A stretch of DNA of 64,000 nt from Methylotenera sp. (GTDB lineage Bacteria > Pseudomonadota > Gammaproteobacteria > Burkholderiales > Methylophilaceae). Location of the stretch: assembly GCA_030693535.1 (NCBI GenBank), contig JAUYAL010000046.1:62001-126000 (forward strand). The letters run 5' to 3'. Positions 9,416 to 18,047 of the stretch are shown here, in pieces (positions within the stretch are counted from its first letter, which is position 1; the number at the start of each line of letters is the position of its first letter). The notes beneath the pieces were generated by a model. The model ran no database searches, had not been told where the DNA came from, and worked only from the letters and a program-made list of their open reading frames with translations. Both the position numbers and the translations under genes were made by a program.

Positions 9416-10780
9416 TTACTTCAGTAAAAATTCTTTAGGCAACAACACCCAAATCTTACCTGCTTGCTTCATTGCACCTGCTTTTGCACCCGCTTCAAAA
9501 CCTGCGCCCCAAAAAAAATCTGCGCGCACGCCACCCTTAATGGCGCCACCGGTATCTTGCGCCATCATCAAGCGTTTTAAAGGTTTTGTACTATTGGGTT
9601 CAGTGGTAGATAAAAACACTGGCGCGCCAAGTGGCACAAATTTAGGGTCAATAGCAACGGTACGTTCTGCCAGAATAGGCACGCCAAGCGCCCCAAGCGG
9701 TCCTGGTAGCCCTGCTGGCAATTCTCTAAAGAAAACATAACTTGGGTTGTTGTTAAGCAACTCTCTCATTTTAGCTGGGTTACTTTTTACCCAGTTTTTT
9801 ATACCATTCATAGAAGCCTCGGAAGATATCAATTCACCACGCTCTATTAAAAGGCGACCAATTGAGTTGTAAGCATGGCCATTTTGGTTGTCATAACCAA
9901 CGTGCACTTGCTCACCACTATCTAGATGAACCAAACCTGAGCCTTGAATTTGCAGAAAGAATACGTCAATAATATCGTCAATATAAACAAATTCAAGGCC
10001 TTTTAAAGGTGATGCATCCGCCTCAATTTCTGCTCGATTGTAGTAAGGTACCAATTTATTACCCACCAATCTGCCTCGCACGCGCTTATATTTAAGTTCT
10101 GGGAAAAGGCTATCTAACTCAACTGTCACCAAATCAGTCGGCGTTGTATATAGCGGGTTAAAATACTTAGCAGATTTTGTGCGACTACCTTTCAATACAG
10201 GCTCATAGTAGCCTGTAATCGTACCGCTATCTGTACCATCAATATTCGTGGTTTTATAGACTGAAAAATTTTGTTTTAAATAGCCTAATATTGCTTCTGA
10301 AGAGGGCTTATTCGCAGTCTGACTATTAAGGTGAACCGCCATGCTACAGGTTTTTTGCCACATTGGCCTAGTAGCTAATGCTGCGCAACTTTGCATCCAT
10401 GCTGGCCAAGCTAAAGTTAAATCATCTGCAGTTGAATTTTCACCGTGATTAAAGTTAAGTCCATCAATTTCCTCCCATTTGGCAGGCTTTAATAAACCAT
10501 ACTCTACTATTTTAGGTTCTACTGGCTTAACATCTGCGGCTTTCACATCTACTGGCTTAACGTCTGGAATTGTTGGTTCTAAGGGTGGTTTAGCAGGCGC
10601 TGTTATTTGAACGGCAGGTGTAGATTTTTCAGTTATCTTTTCAGCACTTTTCTTTGTTTCGCAACGACAATTCGCGCTTATATCTGCCTGCACATTACGT
10701 TTTAAATTTTTGCTTACACAAGAGGATAAGTTTGCGAATACCAATATCGCTAAGGAAAATAGTGTTATCTTTTTGATCAA
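9416..10780 (-). CDS. mltA: Membrane-bound lytic murein transglycosylase A
   Basis: The 454-residue lipoprotein (TTG start) has a signal peptide ending in the lipobox LSSC at about residue 21. A Lys/Pro/Val-rich linker about 45-90 contains repeats of the VKPVDVK type. The MltA domain and C-terminal 3D domain follow. The MltA signature RGRLVGNKLVPYYNRAEI is present, as is the 3D-domain motif AQDTGGAIKGGVRADFFWG, which includes the catalytic Asp (about residue 409). It cleaves peptidoglycan between MurNAc and GlcNAc, producing 1,6-anhydro ends, at the inner face of the outer membrane. It is the last gene of the thiS-thiG-apaG-mltA series, 59 bases after apaG. Confidence 0.93.
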   Translation of the reverse strand: MIKKITLFSLAILVFANLSSCVSKNLKRNVQADISANCRCETKKSAEKITEKSTPAVQITAPAKPPLEPTIPDVKPVDVKAADVKPVEPKIVEYGLLKPAKWEEIDGLNFNHGENSTADDLTLAWPAWMQSCAALATRPMWQKTCSMAVHLNSQTANKPSSEAILGYLKQNFSVYKTTNIDGTDSGTITGYYEPVLKGSRTKSAKYFNPLYTTPTDLVTVELDSLFPELKYKRVRGRLVGNKLVPYYNRAEIEADASPLKGLEFVYIDDIIDVFFLQIQGSGLVHLDSGEQVHVGYDNQNGHAYNSIGRLLIERGELISSEASMNGIKNWVKSNPAKMRELLNNNPSYVFFRELPAGLPGPLGALGVPILAERTVAIDPKFVPLGAPVFLSTTEPNSTKPLKRLMMAQDTGGAIKGGVRADFFWGAGFEAGAKAGAMKQAGKIWVLLPKEFLLK

Positions 10781-10839
10781 TTGAATGTCGCCATTTATTA
10801 CAATAGCGCCTTTTAAATGTCACTAACAGGCATGTCGAC

Positions 10840-11226
10840 CTAGTGTAATACTCTAGGCATATTGAGCGCAAAAGGCTGAACAACTGCATCAAACTGTGTG
10901 CCATCATCGGCCACCATTTGGTAAGTGCCATGCATTTCACCAATAGGTGAATTTAGCACCGTGCCACTCGTATATTCAAAATACTGAGCTGGATTCAGCA
11001 AAGGTTGTACACCGACTACGCCTAACCCTTTTACTTCATGTTGCTCACCATTCACTTCTTTAATAATCCAGTGTCGACTGATTAACTGTGCTGCAACGTT
11101 ACCTGTATTGATAATTTTAACATGGTATGCAAATGCATAGCGATTACGCTCTAAATCGGATTGATCAGGCAAAAATTCCGCTACTACCGTCACAGTGCAT
11201 TCGAAATGTTTAGCGACTGCTGTCAT
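10840..11226 (-). CDS. apaG: ApaG family protein
   Basis: The 128-residue single-domain protein is a full-length ApaG fold, with motifs such as AFAYHVKIINTGNVAAQLISRHW and VVGVQPLLNPAQYFEYTSG. ApaG is historically linked to Co2+/Mg2+ resistance; its molecular role is unclear. The ATG overlaps the last base of the thiG stop codon (TAATG), so translation is probably coupled to thiG. mltA follows. The thi-apaG pairing is unusual compared with the ksgA-apaG-apaH order of enterobacteria. Confidence 0.93.
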   Translation of the reverse strand: MTAVAKHFECTVTVVAEFLPDQSDLERNRYAFAYHVKIINTGNVAAQLISRHWIIKEVNGEQHEVKGLGVVGVQPLLNPAQYFEYTSGTVLNSPIGEMHGTYQMVADDGTQFDAVVQPFALNMPRVLH

Positions 11227-12008
11227 TAGGTAATGAGGCCAGACGTAGGTGAGCTTGGGCTCGCAGAATACAGTTTCTTTGGCATCCGTCCCGCTAAATA
11301 TGCCTCTCTCCCTGATTCAACTGCTTTTTTCATGGCACTAGCCATGAGAATAGGGTCGCGTGCCGCTGCAATCGCCGTATTCATCAACACTCCTTGGCAG
11401 CCTAGCTCCATTGCTATTGCCGCATCAGACGCAGTGCCAACGCCTGCATCAACCAATACAGGGATATTCGCATTAGCAATAATAATTTGTAGATTCCAAG
11501 GGTTCAGTATTCCCATACCAGAGCCGATTAATGAAGCAAGTGGCATCACGGCGCAACAACCGATTTCTTCTAATTGTTTGGCGATAATCGGATCATCTGA
11601 GCAATACACCATGACATCAAAACCATCTTTTACCAATGTTTTTGCTGCAGAGATAGTTTCTATCATGTTAGGGTAAAGTGTATTAGGATCACCTAATACT
11701 TCTAACTTAACGAGCTTGTGACCATCTAATAACTCACGCGCTAAACGTAATGTACGCACAGCGTCATCAGCAGAATAGCAACCTGCAGTATTAGGTAAAT
11801 AGGTAAATTCTTCTGGCGGTAAAAAGTCTAGCAGCGAAGGTTCACCAAGTGTTTGGCCAATATTAGTTCGTCGGATAGCCACGGTAATAATTTCTGCGCC
11901 ACTAGCATCTATAGCAGCACGAGTTTGCGCAAAATCTTTATATTTACCCGTGCCAACCAACAAACGTGATTGATAGGTCTTATCTGCAATTTTTAATGAA
12001 TCTGCCAA
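11226..12008 (-). CDS. thiG: Thiazole synthase
   Basis: The 260-residue TIM-barrel enzyme condenses deoxyxylulose phosphate, dehydroglycine and ThiS thiocarboxylate into the thiazole phosphate moiety of thiamine. It opens with the ThiG pattern [13 protein letters not shown]. The Schiff-base lysine lies in KLEVLGDP, and the phosphate-binding region is [13 protein letters not shown]. Length is normal for the family. It follows thiS by 85 bases and runs into apaG with a one-base overlap. No thiC, thiE, thiO or thiD is in the window. Confidence 0.97.
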   Translation of the reverse strand: MADSLKIADKTYQSRLLVGTGKYKDFAQTRAAIDASGAEIITVAIRRTNIGQTLGEPSLLDFLPPEEFTYLPNTAGCYSADDAVRTLRLARELLDGHKLVKLEVLGDPNTLYPNMIETISAAKTLVKDGFDVMVYCSDDPIIAKQLEEIGCCAVMPLASLIGSGMGILNPWNLQIIIANANIPVLVDAGVGTASDAAIAMELGCQGVLMNTAIAAARDPILMASAMKKAVESGREAYLAGRMPKKLYSASPSSPTSGLIT

Positions 12009-12093
12009 CTTAGTTATCCTTTAACTTACTCTCAATCATCATTTTACGACTTGACTTAACTAATTCCCCTACAACTACTTTCTACTACTAGGT

Positions 12094-12297
12094 TTATCCG
12101 CCACCTACTGCACCTACAATTTCGAGCTTATCTCCATCCTTTAATTGTTTATCTAAAAACTGGCTACGCGGAACAATTTCACCATTACATTCAATGGCGA
12201 GTCGCTTACCTTCTAAAGCGAGAATCGTGACTAAATGTGCCACATTAAAACTGGCTAAGTCAAAATTTTGCAAATGGCCGTTAATAGTAAGTTGCAT
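12094..12297 (-). CDS. thiS: Sulfur carrier protein ThiS
   Basis: The 67-residue ubiquitin-like protein ends in the diagnostic GAVGGG. Its C-terminal glycine is adenylated by ThiF and converted to a thiocarboxylate that donates sulfur to ThiG. The gene directly precedes thiG. I looked for a TPP riboswitch in the 160 bases upstream and saw no CTGAGA-type core. A ThiF/MoeB-like E1 enzyme is encoded far away at 41184-41942 and could be the activating enzyme; this is inference. Confidence 0.95.
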   Translation of the reverse strand: MQLTINGHLQNFDLASFNVAHLVTILALEGKRLAIECNGEIVPRSQFLDKQLKDGDKLEIVGAVGGG

Positions 12298-12361
12298 TAT
12301 AAAAATAAATACATTTAAAATACCATTTTACGAAAATAATAGGGCGCTTAGCAAACCTTAT

Positions 12362-12390
12362 ATTGTTTATTTAATTTTCTAATAAACAAT
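12362..12390. terminator. AT-rich hairpin between divergent thiS and dienelactone hydrolase
   Basis: A perfect 10-bp stem (12362-12371 pairing with 12381-12390) with a 9-base loop. It is entirely A/T plus one G:C pair and has no good T-run, so it may be structural noise in an AT-rich gap rather than a terminator. Confidence 0.2.
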
Positions 12391-12477
12391 AAACTGTACA
12401 AAGCCAAAAATTAGCTACACCGTTGTACAATATAAGCTAATGATAATTTACAACCTATTTTGAAAGTGGATGAAATA

Positions 12478-13224
12478 ATGATTGTTCAAAGCCAAATTAC
12501 CGATATCACTACCCCTACTGGCCTAATGCGTACTTATATTCATCGCCCTATTGATACGATGGCTAGTGCCAATAAATATCCAACCATATTATTTTATTCA
12601 GAAATTTTTCAGCAAACGGGTCCGATTGAAAGTGCAGCTAAAATCATGGCGAGTCATGGCTATGTGGTACTTGTACCTGAAGTGTTTCATGAACTTAATC
12701 CCATTGGCACAGTATTGGGCTACGACGATGCAGGCCGTGATAAAGGTAACGCGGATAAAGCTACAAAAGACGTGCAAGGCTACGATACCGATAACGCAGC
12801 AATGATAGAATTTGTAAAACAACAAACTTGGTATAACGGCAATATTGGCGCTATGGGCTTTTGTATTGGTGGCCACTTGGCTTTCCGCGCAGCCTTGCAA
12901 CCAGAAGTTAAAGGTACCGCTTGCTTTTATGCAACAGATTTACATGCGATGACTATTCCGAATAAACCTGGCCAACATAGCATGGAGCGCCTTGGTGACA
13001 TTACTGGCGAACTGTTAATGATTTGGGGCAAGCAAGATACTCATATTCCAACGCCTGGCCGAATGGATGTCTATAAGAAATTGACCTCTGCGGATATTAC
13101 ATTTACTTGGCATGAATTTAATGCACAACACGCTTTTATGCGGGATGGTGATGCGCGCTATGACGCGCAAACAGCGCTGTTGTGCTATCAACTTGCACTT
13201 AATTTATTCAGTAGAACACTTTAA
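12478..13224 (+). CDS. Dienelactone hydrolase family protein
   Basis: The 248-residue alpha/beta-hydrolase starts at ATG 12478; a TTG at 12460 is possible, but GAAAGTGGA fits as ribosome-binding site for the ATG. The nucleophile elbow is GFCIGG (Cys nucleophile, as in true dienelactone hydrolases). The acid Asp is in WGKQDTH and the His in NAQHAFMRD. The enzyme class cleaves cyclic esters such as dienelactone or carboxymethylenebutenolide. No chlorocatechol pathway genes are near, so the physiological substrate is unknown. It is transcribed alone, convergent with the LysR regulator. Confidence 0.88.
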   Translation: MIVQSQITDITTPTGLMRTYIHRPIDTMASANKYPTILFYSEIFQQTGPIESAAKIMASHGYVVLVPEVFHELNPIGTVLGYDDAGRDKGNADKATKDVQGYDTDNAAMIEFVKQQTWYNGNIGAMGFCIGGHLAFRAALQPEVKGTACFYATDLHAMTIPNKPGQHSMERLGDITGELLMIWGKQDTHIPTPGRMDVYKKLTSADITFTWHEFNAQHAFMRDGDARYDAQTALLCYQLALNLFSRTL

Positions 13225-13300
13225 GGTTTTAAGCAATCCATACTGCACCTCATGACCTGCAATGACTGGACAGTCAATTTAAGCTTTTCATATCTAACAA

Positions 13301-14203
13301 CTACGCCGAAAAAACTTCTGCCGTTGCCTTTACAATCGAAACTACTGCTGGATGTGTTAGTCGGCGTTCAGTTGTAATCGCATATAGTTGTTCTGTCACG
13401 GCCTCTACTTGCCCGAGTCTTTCAACCTCATACTGGCGGCATATATAATCAGCAATAGTATCAGACCCTGCAAAAAATCCTGCACCAGCTTGGCCAAAAG
13501 ATTTAAGTAAGGCACTATCATCGAATTCACCTACAACATTTGGATAGATTTTTTTAGATTCCATCCATGAAAGCAGTTTTTTCTGGAAAGAAAAATCTTC
13601 ACCAGGCATAAGAAACGGTGCGTTATGCAAAACTTTGGGAAAGGATTTTTCTGATTGACTGTCAATTAAGCTTTTAGTGGCAAAAATTGCAAGCTTACTT
13701 TCTCCCAGCAAATGATTATAGGCACGAACATTTAGATTGCTAGGCATAGGGCGATCGGCAATAACCAAATCAAGCTGGTTCACTGACATCTCTGATAATA
13801 AGTCTGCCAGTTTTCCTTCCCTACATATTAGGCGGATTGGTTCATCCATATGAAGCAGAGGCTCTATTACACGGTAGGCGAGTGATTTTGGAACAGAATC
13901 AGTGATGCCGATACGAAATGGGATGCTTTTTCTAACTTGTTGAAGTTGCGCAACTTCTAACAATTCGTTTCCAAGTGAAAATATCTCATCTGCATAACTA
14001 AAAACTCTACGGCCCATATCAGTCAACTCAAGGCCACGACCTACCTTGCGAAAAAGCTGTATTCCAAGGCTGTTTTCTAAATCACCCAACTGCACGCTTA
14101 TCGACTGAGGGGACAAATACAATTGCTCACTCGCACGAGCAATGCTGCCGGTCTTGCCAACCATCCAGAAATATCGCAAATGCTTAAAATTTAAGTTTTT
14201 CAC
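13301..14203 (-). CDS. nhaR: LysR-family regulator, NhaR-like
   Basis: The winged-helix LysR regulator is about 300 residues. The N-terminus LNFKHLRYFWMVGKTGSIARASEQLYLSPQSIS is very close to NhaR, the Na+-responsive activator of nhaA, osmC and pga genes in E. coli. I favour the GTG at 14203: AAGGA lies 7 bases before it, and the protein then begins MKNLNFKHLRYFW as NhaR proteins do. The upstream ATG at 14218 has no Shine-Dalgarno. No Na+/H+ antiporter is adjacent. It is divergent from the TerB-DUF697 gene. A 72-bp operator-like block between them recurs before the 63-aa ORF, which suggests its regulon. Confidence 0.85.
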   Translation of the reverse strand: MKNLNFKHLRYFWMVGKTGSIARASEQLYLSPQSISVQLGDLENSLGIQLFRKVGRGLELTDMGRRVFSYADEIFSLGNELLEVAQLQQVRKSIPFRIGITDSVPKSLAYRVIEPLLHMDEPIRLICREGKLADLLSEMSVNQLDLVIADRPMPSNLNVRAYNHLLGESKLAIFATKSLIDSQSEKSFPKVLHNAPFLMPGEDFSFQKKLLSWMESKKIYPNVVGEFDDSALLKSFGQAGAGFFAGSDTIADYICRQYEVERLGQVEAVTEQLYAITTERRLTHPAVVSIVKATAEVFSA

Positions 14204-14222
14204 ATACAAATCCTTCATAAAA

Positions 14223-14294
14223 AATACATCTAAAAATTAGAAGTATCATTCAATTTATAGCTGATTGTTGGATGTATATTCTAAGCGTAAAGTT
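14223..14294. promoter_or_regulatory. Operator-like block, copy A (nhaR / terB-DUF697 intergenic)
   Basis: This 72-base block aligns without gaps to 15535-15606, with 60 identical positions by my count. It opens with AATACATCTAAAAATTAGAA, an imperfect version of the palindrome ATACATCTAA-AAA-TTAGATGTAT that is perfect in copy B. A second half-site, TTGGATGTAT, lies about 50 bases in. The place (immediately upstream of a LysR gene and its divergent neighbour) is typical of LysR recognition and activation sites. Confidence 0.6.
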
Positions 14295-14367
14295 CAGCAT
14301 ATTCTCACAAAGATAGCAAAATAGCCCGTTAAAAACTTGTCAATTTATACAGGATAATACTTAAAAA

Positions 14368-15354
14368 ATGAATCATAACGAACAAAGGGCGATTCTCACC
14401 ATTGCCTTGTTTGCAGCATTTGCAGATGGAGAAAAGCATGACCATGAACGAGAGAATATTCGACATTTAGCGCAATCTCTCGGCAGTGAAACTGGCGCCC
14501 AAGATATTGCTAAGTTGTATCAAGACGTGTTACTAAAACGTGTGAGTGTTAATAGCGCAGCTAGCTTGCTCAACGACCAGAGTCACCGCCAGCTTGCTTA
14601 TGAGATGGCCGTTTGTGTATGTGATGCGGATGGCTTACAAACCGCACCAGAACGAATATTTTTAGATACCTTGAGAGTAGTGCTTGGGCTAAGTACGGAG
14701 CAAACCGAGCTAGTGAAGCATGAAGCAGGTGAGCTTGCACATCTGATTGATGATTCAGTCTTCCCTGTAATCACTGCGCCCCTTCCACCGATGGCACAAA
14801 TCTCAAATGAACGCAGGTTTGCTGTTGTAGCAAACCTGCCAGAAGCTGAGATTGATAAATCCATTTTAAATTATTCAATTCTGAATGGTGCCTTGGAGTT
14901 GCTACCTCAATCTTGGGCATCCATGGCGATAATTCCCCTGCAAATCAAAATGGTGTATCGCATAGGCAAAGCACACGGCGTAGAACTCGATACAGGGCAT
15001 ATTAAGGAATTCATTGCTGCCGCTGGTGTTGGTCTTACCTCACAGTATCTTGAGCAGTTTGGTCGTAAACTGCTAGGTGGATTGTTAGGTAAGATGGCGG
15101 GTAAGACTTTTGGTAAGGTCGGTTCTGCGACTACTGGCGTGGCATTTTCATTTGCTACGACTTATGCTTTGGGGCAAGTTGCCAAACGATATTATGGAGG
15201 GGGTCGAGTGATGAACAGTGGCATTTTGCAGGATACATTCCAGAGCCTGCTTGAACCGGCCAAGCAATTGCAGGCGCAATATTTACCACAAATCCAGCAG
15301 AAAGCTGATACGCTTGATATAACACAGGTGGTGTCTATGGTGCGTGGAGCTTAA
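14368..15354 (+). CDS. TerB-like / DUF697-like fusion protein
   Basis: The 328-residue protein has an N-terminal TerB-like helical domain, about 1-125, with two acidic motifs of TerB type: FAAFADGEKHDHERE and VCDADGLQTAPERIFLD. A roughly 35-residue linker follows. The C-terminal region, about 165-300, resembles DUF697: glycine-rich hydrophobic helices, LQIKMVYRIGKAHGVELD, and a GLLGKMAGKTFGKVGSATTG stretch. TerB domains bind divalent metal in tellurite/stress modules. DUF697 is often attached to membrane-associated GTPases. The gene is divergent from the NhaR-like regulator and followed by a hairpin terminator. Family calls come from motif recognition. Confidence 0.65.
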   Translation: MNHNEQRAILTIALFAAFADGEKHDHERENIRHLAQSLGSETGAQDIAKLYQDVLLKRVSVNSAASLLNDQSHRQLAYEMAVCVCDADGLQTAPERIFLDTLRVVLGLSTEQTELVKHEAGELAHLIDDSVFPVITAPLPPMAQISNERRFAVVANLPEAEIDKSILNYSILNGALELLPQSWASMAIIPLQIKMVYRIGKAHGVELDTGHIKEFIAAAGVGLTSQYLEQFGRKLLGGLLGKMAGKTFGKVGSATTGVAFSFATTYALGQVAKRYYGGGRVMNSGILQDTFQSLLEPAKQLQAQYLPQIQQKADTLDITQVVSMVRGA

Positions 15355-15411
15355 GGCAAGCTACAGAGGAAATATTTACCCAATCTAAAACACTAGTTTA
15401 GCAACTTACAA

Positions 15412-15441
15412 TAAACCATATATTGCAGCAGCTATGGTTTA
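15412..15441 (+). terminator. Rho-independent terminator after the TerB-DUF697 gene
   Basis: A 9-bp stem, TAAACCATA / TATGGTTTA, with a 12-base loop is followed four bases later by six T residues. It separates the TerB-DUF697 gene from the next operator block. Confidence 0.65.
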
Positions 15442-15534
15442 CTGGTTTTTTCTGCCCTGATAAATTTATCATTTGAGAACAGATACTTCTATTCACTTAC
15501 CCTGAGTGATATTGCCATTCTTGCTACAATCAAT

Positions 15535-15606
15535 AATACATCTAAAAATTAGATGTATTATTCAATGTTTAGATGCTTGTTAGATGTATGTTCTTGGCAT
15601 AGAGTT
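15535..15606. promoter_or_regulatory. Operator-like block, copy B (upstream of 63-aa ORF and dps series)
   Basis: This is the second copy of the 72-base block seen at 14223-14294. Here the first palindrome is perfect: ATACATCTAA, AAA spacer, TTAGATGTAT. It is followed by TTAGATG and then TTAGATGTATG. It ends 30 bases before the start of the 63-aa ORF. The shared sequence with the nhaR promoter region suggests control by the NhaR-like regulator. Confidence 0.6.
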
Positions 15607-15636
15607 AATCTTATGATTAAAAGTGAGGAGTAAATT

Positions 15637-15828
15637 ATGCTACTTAATGCGAAAAACAAGGCACTAGCTGAAACACTACAATGTTACTCATCAAGGCAAC
15701 TGCAATTTGCAATTCGACTTAGAGTTTTGCCAACACCAGATAAATTAAACAGTATTTTAAGTAGTAAATCCAGCTCTGAAAATGAAATTAAGTTATTGGT
15801 AAAAAACTTAGAGATGATGAAAGCTTAA
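15637..15828 (+). CDS. Small hypothetical protein (63 aa)
   Basis: The ATG is preceded by a strong Shine-Dalgarno (GTGAGGAG, with the ATG 8 bases on), which argues that this short frame is translated. The product is basic and helical, without Cys motifs, membrane segments or a signal peptide, and I recognise no family. It is the first gene after operator copy B and about 180 bases before dps on the same strand. It therefore probably belongs to the stress set under the NhaR-like regulator. Confidence 0.6.
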   Translation: MLLNAKNKALAETLQCYSSRQLQFAIRLRVLPTPDKLNSILSSKSSSENEIKLLVKNLEMMKA

Positions 15829-16006
15829 GCAAATCAAAATAATGGAATCTCACAAAGCAAGCTTAACCAAAAGCCAGAAAATACTACAGATAAGACAATG
15901 AAAGATGTTAAGGTTGCTAATCCAGGCGAGAAAACTACTCCAGTAGTCTACTAAATAAGCATTAAGTAAACCTGAGCTGAATAATCCAATAAAGGAGAAA
16001 GCAATT

Positions 16007-16501
16007 ATGAGCAGCAAGAAGCAGAAGACCAATTCCATAAATATTGGTATCAATGACGAAAATCGCGAAAAGATAGTAAAGGGTCTGTCCGCATTACTCG
16101 CTGATAGCTATACACTTTACCTGATGACACATAATTTTCACTGGAACGTCACTGGCCCTCAGTTCAACAGCCTTCACGCAATGTTCATGGGACAATATAC
16201 TGAGCAGTGGAATGCCCTTGATATTATCGCTGAACGTATTCGCGCGCTAGGACATCCAGCAGTCGGAACCTACAAGGAATTCGTTAAGCTAGCTTCAATC
16301 AAGGAGGTCGAAGGTGTACCCAAAGCAAATGACATGATTCGCCATCTGGTATCCGCACAAGAGGCGACTGCGCGCACAGCACGTAAATTGTTTCCACTAG
16401 CGGATAGCGCGAATGACCAACCTACAGCCGACCTCCTGACTCAACGACTTGAAGTGCATGAGAAAACTGCTTGGATGCTACGTAGCTTGTTAGAGGAATA
16501 A
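16007..16501 (+). CDS. dps: Dps ferritin-like DNA-protection protein
   Basis: The 164-residue protein has intact Dps ferroxidase residues with the family spacing: His45 (in HNFHWNVTG), His57, Asp72 and Glu76 (in [11 protein letters not shown]). Dodecameric Dps oxidises Fe2+ with H2O2, stores iron and coats DNA in stress or stationary phase. AAAGGAG lies just upstream of the ATG. It sits between the 63-aa ORF and the ribosome hibernation gene, as part of a plus-strand stress series. Confidence 0.95.
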   Translation: MSSKKQKTNSINIGINDENREKIVKGLSALLADSYTLYLMTHNFHWNVTGPQFNSLHAMFMGQYTEQWNALDIIAERIRALGHPAVGTYKEFVKLASIKEVEGVPKANDMIRHLVSAQEATARTARKLFPLADSANDQPTADLLTQRLEVHEKTAWMLRSLLEE

Positions 16502-16551
16502 TTAGTTACCGAAATACACAACTAAAAAAATTTATATTGTTGGATACCTTT

Positions 16552-16896
16552 ATGCATTTTGATATTCAAACAAACGGCTTTTTACTCACTGATGGCATGC
16601 GCGACTATATTAAACGCCGTATGCAGTTCACACTTCACAGAAATGACAAGCATATCGCCCGAGTGCAAGTGCGGTTGGCCGACATTAACGGTCCGCGCGG
16701 AGGCTTAGATAAACGTTGCCAAATTGACGTGAGCTTAGCGGGTCACAACGATATTGTGATTGAAGACACTGAAACTAATCTTTATGTCGCTATAGACCGA
16801 GCGTGTGACCGTTGCGCACGCACTTTGACCAGAAAGTTAGTACGTTTGCAGGAACGTTTGCACGAGCCAGTTCTAATGAAACAATTTACTGCATAA
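16552..16896 (+). CDS. HPF/RaiA-family ribosome hibernation protein (short form)
   Basis: The 114-residue reading starts at ATG 16552; a TTG at 16537 is the longer alternative. It begins MHFDIQTNGFLLTDGMRDYIKRRM, with the beta-alpha-beta pattern of the HPF/RaiA (S30AE) family, and has IDRACDRCARTLTRKLVRLQ near the end. There is no long C-terminal dimerisation domain. Family members bind the 30S subunit and inactivate ribosomes in stationary phase. It follows dps by 50 bases and precedes htpX, consistent with a stress or stasis role. Confidence 0.85.
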   Translation: MHFDIQTNGFLLTDGMRDYIKRRMQFTLHRNDKHIARVQVRLADINGPRGGLDKRCQIDVSLAGHNDIVIEDTETNLYVAIDRACDRCARTLTRKLVRLQERLHEPVLMKQFTA

Positions 16897-16961
16897 TAGC
16901 GGTTTAGCTTTTAAACCTTTGGTCACGATTTGTATGTGGCCAACACCCCGTCGGAGTTTGT

Positions 16962-17840
16962 ATGAAACGTATTATCTATTTTTTAGCCACTAACCTTGCC
17001 ATTATGCTGGTGCTTTCAGTCACCATGCGCATACTGGGAGTTGAGCCTTACCTAAACGCCAATGGCTTAGACCTTAAAAACCTGCTCGCCTTTGCCGCCA
17101 TCATGGGCTTTGGTGGTTCATTTATCTCACTAGCAATGTCTAAATGGTCAGCTAAACGTATGTCTGGTGCGGTAGTGATTGAAGAAGCGAAAACGCCAAC
17201 AGAGATTTGGTTGATTAAAACGGTACGAACTCAAGCCGATATGGTTGGCATTAAAATGCCTGAAGTGGCTGTATTTGATTCGCCTGAAGTCAACGCATTT
17301 GCTACTGGGATGACCAAAAACAGTTCTTTGGTTGCCGTTTCAACAGGCTTGCTCAACAAAATGAGTAAAGATGAAGCAGAAGCTGTGCTAGCACACGAAG
17401 TGTCGCATATATCTAATGGCGACATGGTAACGCTAACCTTGATTCAAGGCGTAGTGAATACTTTTGTAATGTTTTTATCACGCGTGATTGGCTACGCGGT
17501 AGATAAAATTATTTTTAAAACTGAAAAAGGCACTGGGCCAGCGTTCTTTGTCACCATGATTGTCGCTGAATTAATATTAGGCGTATTAGCTTCTATTATT
17601 GTGATGTGGTTTTCGCGTCAACGTGAATTTAGAGCAGATGCAGGTGCAGCTAGATTATCGAGTAGTAAAAAGATGATTGCAGCATTAGAGCGTTTGCAAG
17701 CTGAACACGAACCTTCGGCCTTACCTAAACAAATGGCGGCTTTTGGAATATCTGGTGGTGGATCTAGTGGTTTCAAGCGCTTGTTTTCAAGCCATCCAGA
17801 CTTATCTGAGCGTATTTCCGCACTACAAAGCCATTCATAA
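16962..17840 (+). CDS. htpX: Membrane zinc metalloprotease HtpX
   Basis: The 292-residue protein has two N-terminal helices (about 5-20 and 35-55), the zinc motif HEVSH at about residue 145 ([13 protein letters not shown]), two further hydrophobic segments and the third zinc ligand in [14 protein letters not shown]. HtpX degrades misfolded inner-membrane proteins and complements FtsH in envelope stress. Length and motif order are normal. It lies in the plus-strand stress series after the hibernation factor. Confidence 0.96.
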   Translation: MKRIIYFLATNLAIMLVLSVTMRILGVEPYLNANGLDLKNLLAFAAIMGFGGSFISLAMSKWSAKRMSGAVVIEEAKTPTEIWLIKTVRTQADMVGIKMPEVAVFDSPEVNAFATGMTKNSSLVAVSTGLLNKMSKDEAEAVLAHEVSHISNGDMVTLTLIQGVVNTFVMFLSRVIGYAVDKIIFKTEKGTGPAFFVTMIVAELILGVLASIIVMWFSRQREFRADAGAARLSSSKKMIAALERLQAEHEPSALPKQMAAFGISGGGSSGFKRLFSSHPDLSERISALQSHS

Positions 17841-17843
17841 GCA

Positions 17844-18047
17844 TTGAGACAAATGATGGAAGTTAGACGTGCTGACTTGTTCTTAGAGCACTTTATGTTC
17901 GCTAGTCGCTGGCTAACAATGCCTTTCTACATAAGCTTAAATGCTGGTATAGCGTTGCTATTAGTGATGTTTGCACTGATAGAAAGAATTCCTGCTTGTA
18001 GCCCCATGGCCCTAAAAATAAATAAGGCCTCAATTTGTGATCAATAG
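17844..18047 (+). pseudogene. Truncated YqhA/UPF0114-like membrane protein
   Basis: The frame contains LEHFMFASRWLTMPFYISLNAGIALLLVMF, which matches the N-terminus of the YqhA (UPF0114) family: amphipathic start, ASRW motif, first membrane helix. The rest of the roughly 160-residue family is missing. After about 45 residues the sequence becomes unrelated (PACSPMALKINK) and stops after 67 codons, overlapping the start of the AI-2E exporter gene. Probably a 3'-deleted remnant between htpX and the exporter. Family assignment is from recognition only. Confidence 0.55.

Noticed and set aside
12298..12477. Possible TPP riboswitch before thiS.
   Set aside because: No CTGAGA-type core or stem arrangement on the thiS strand.
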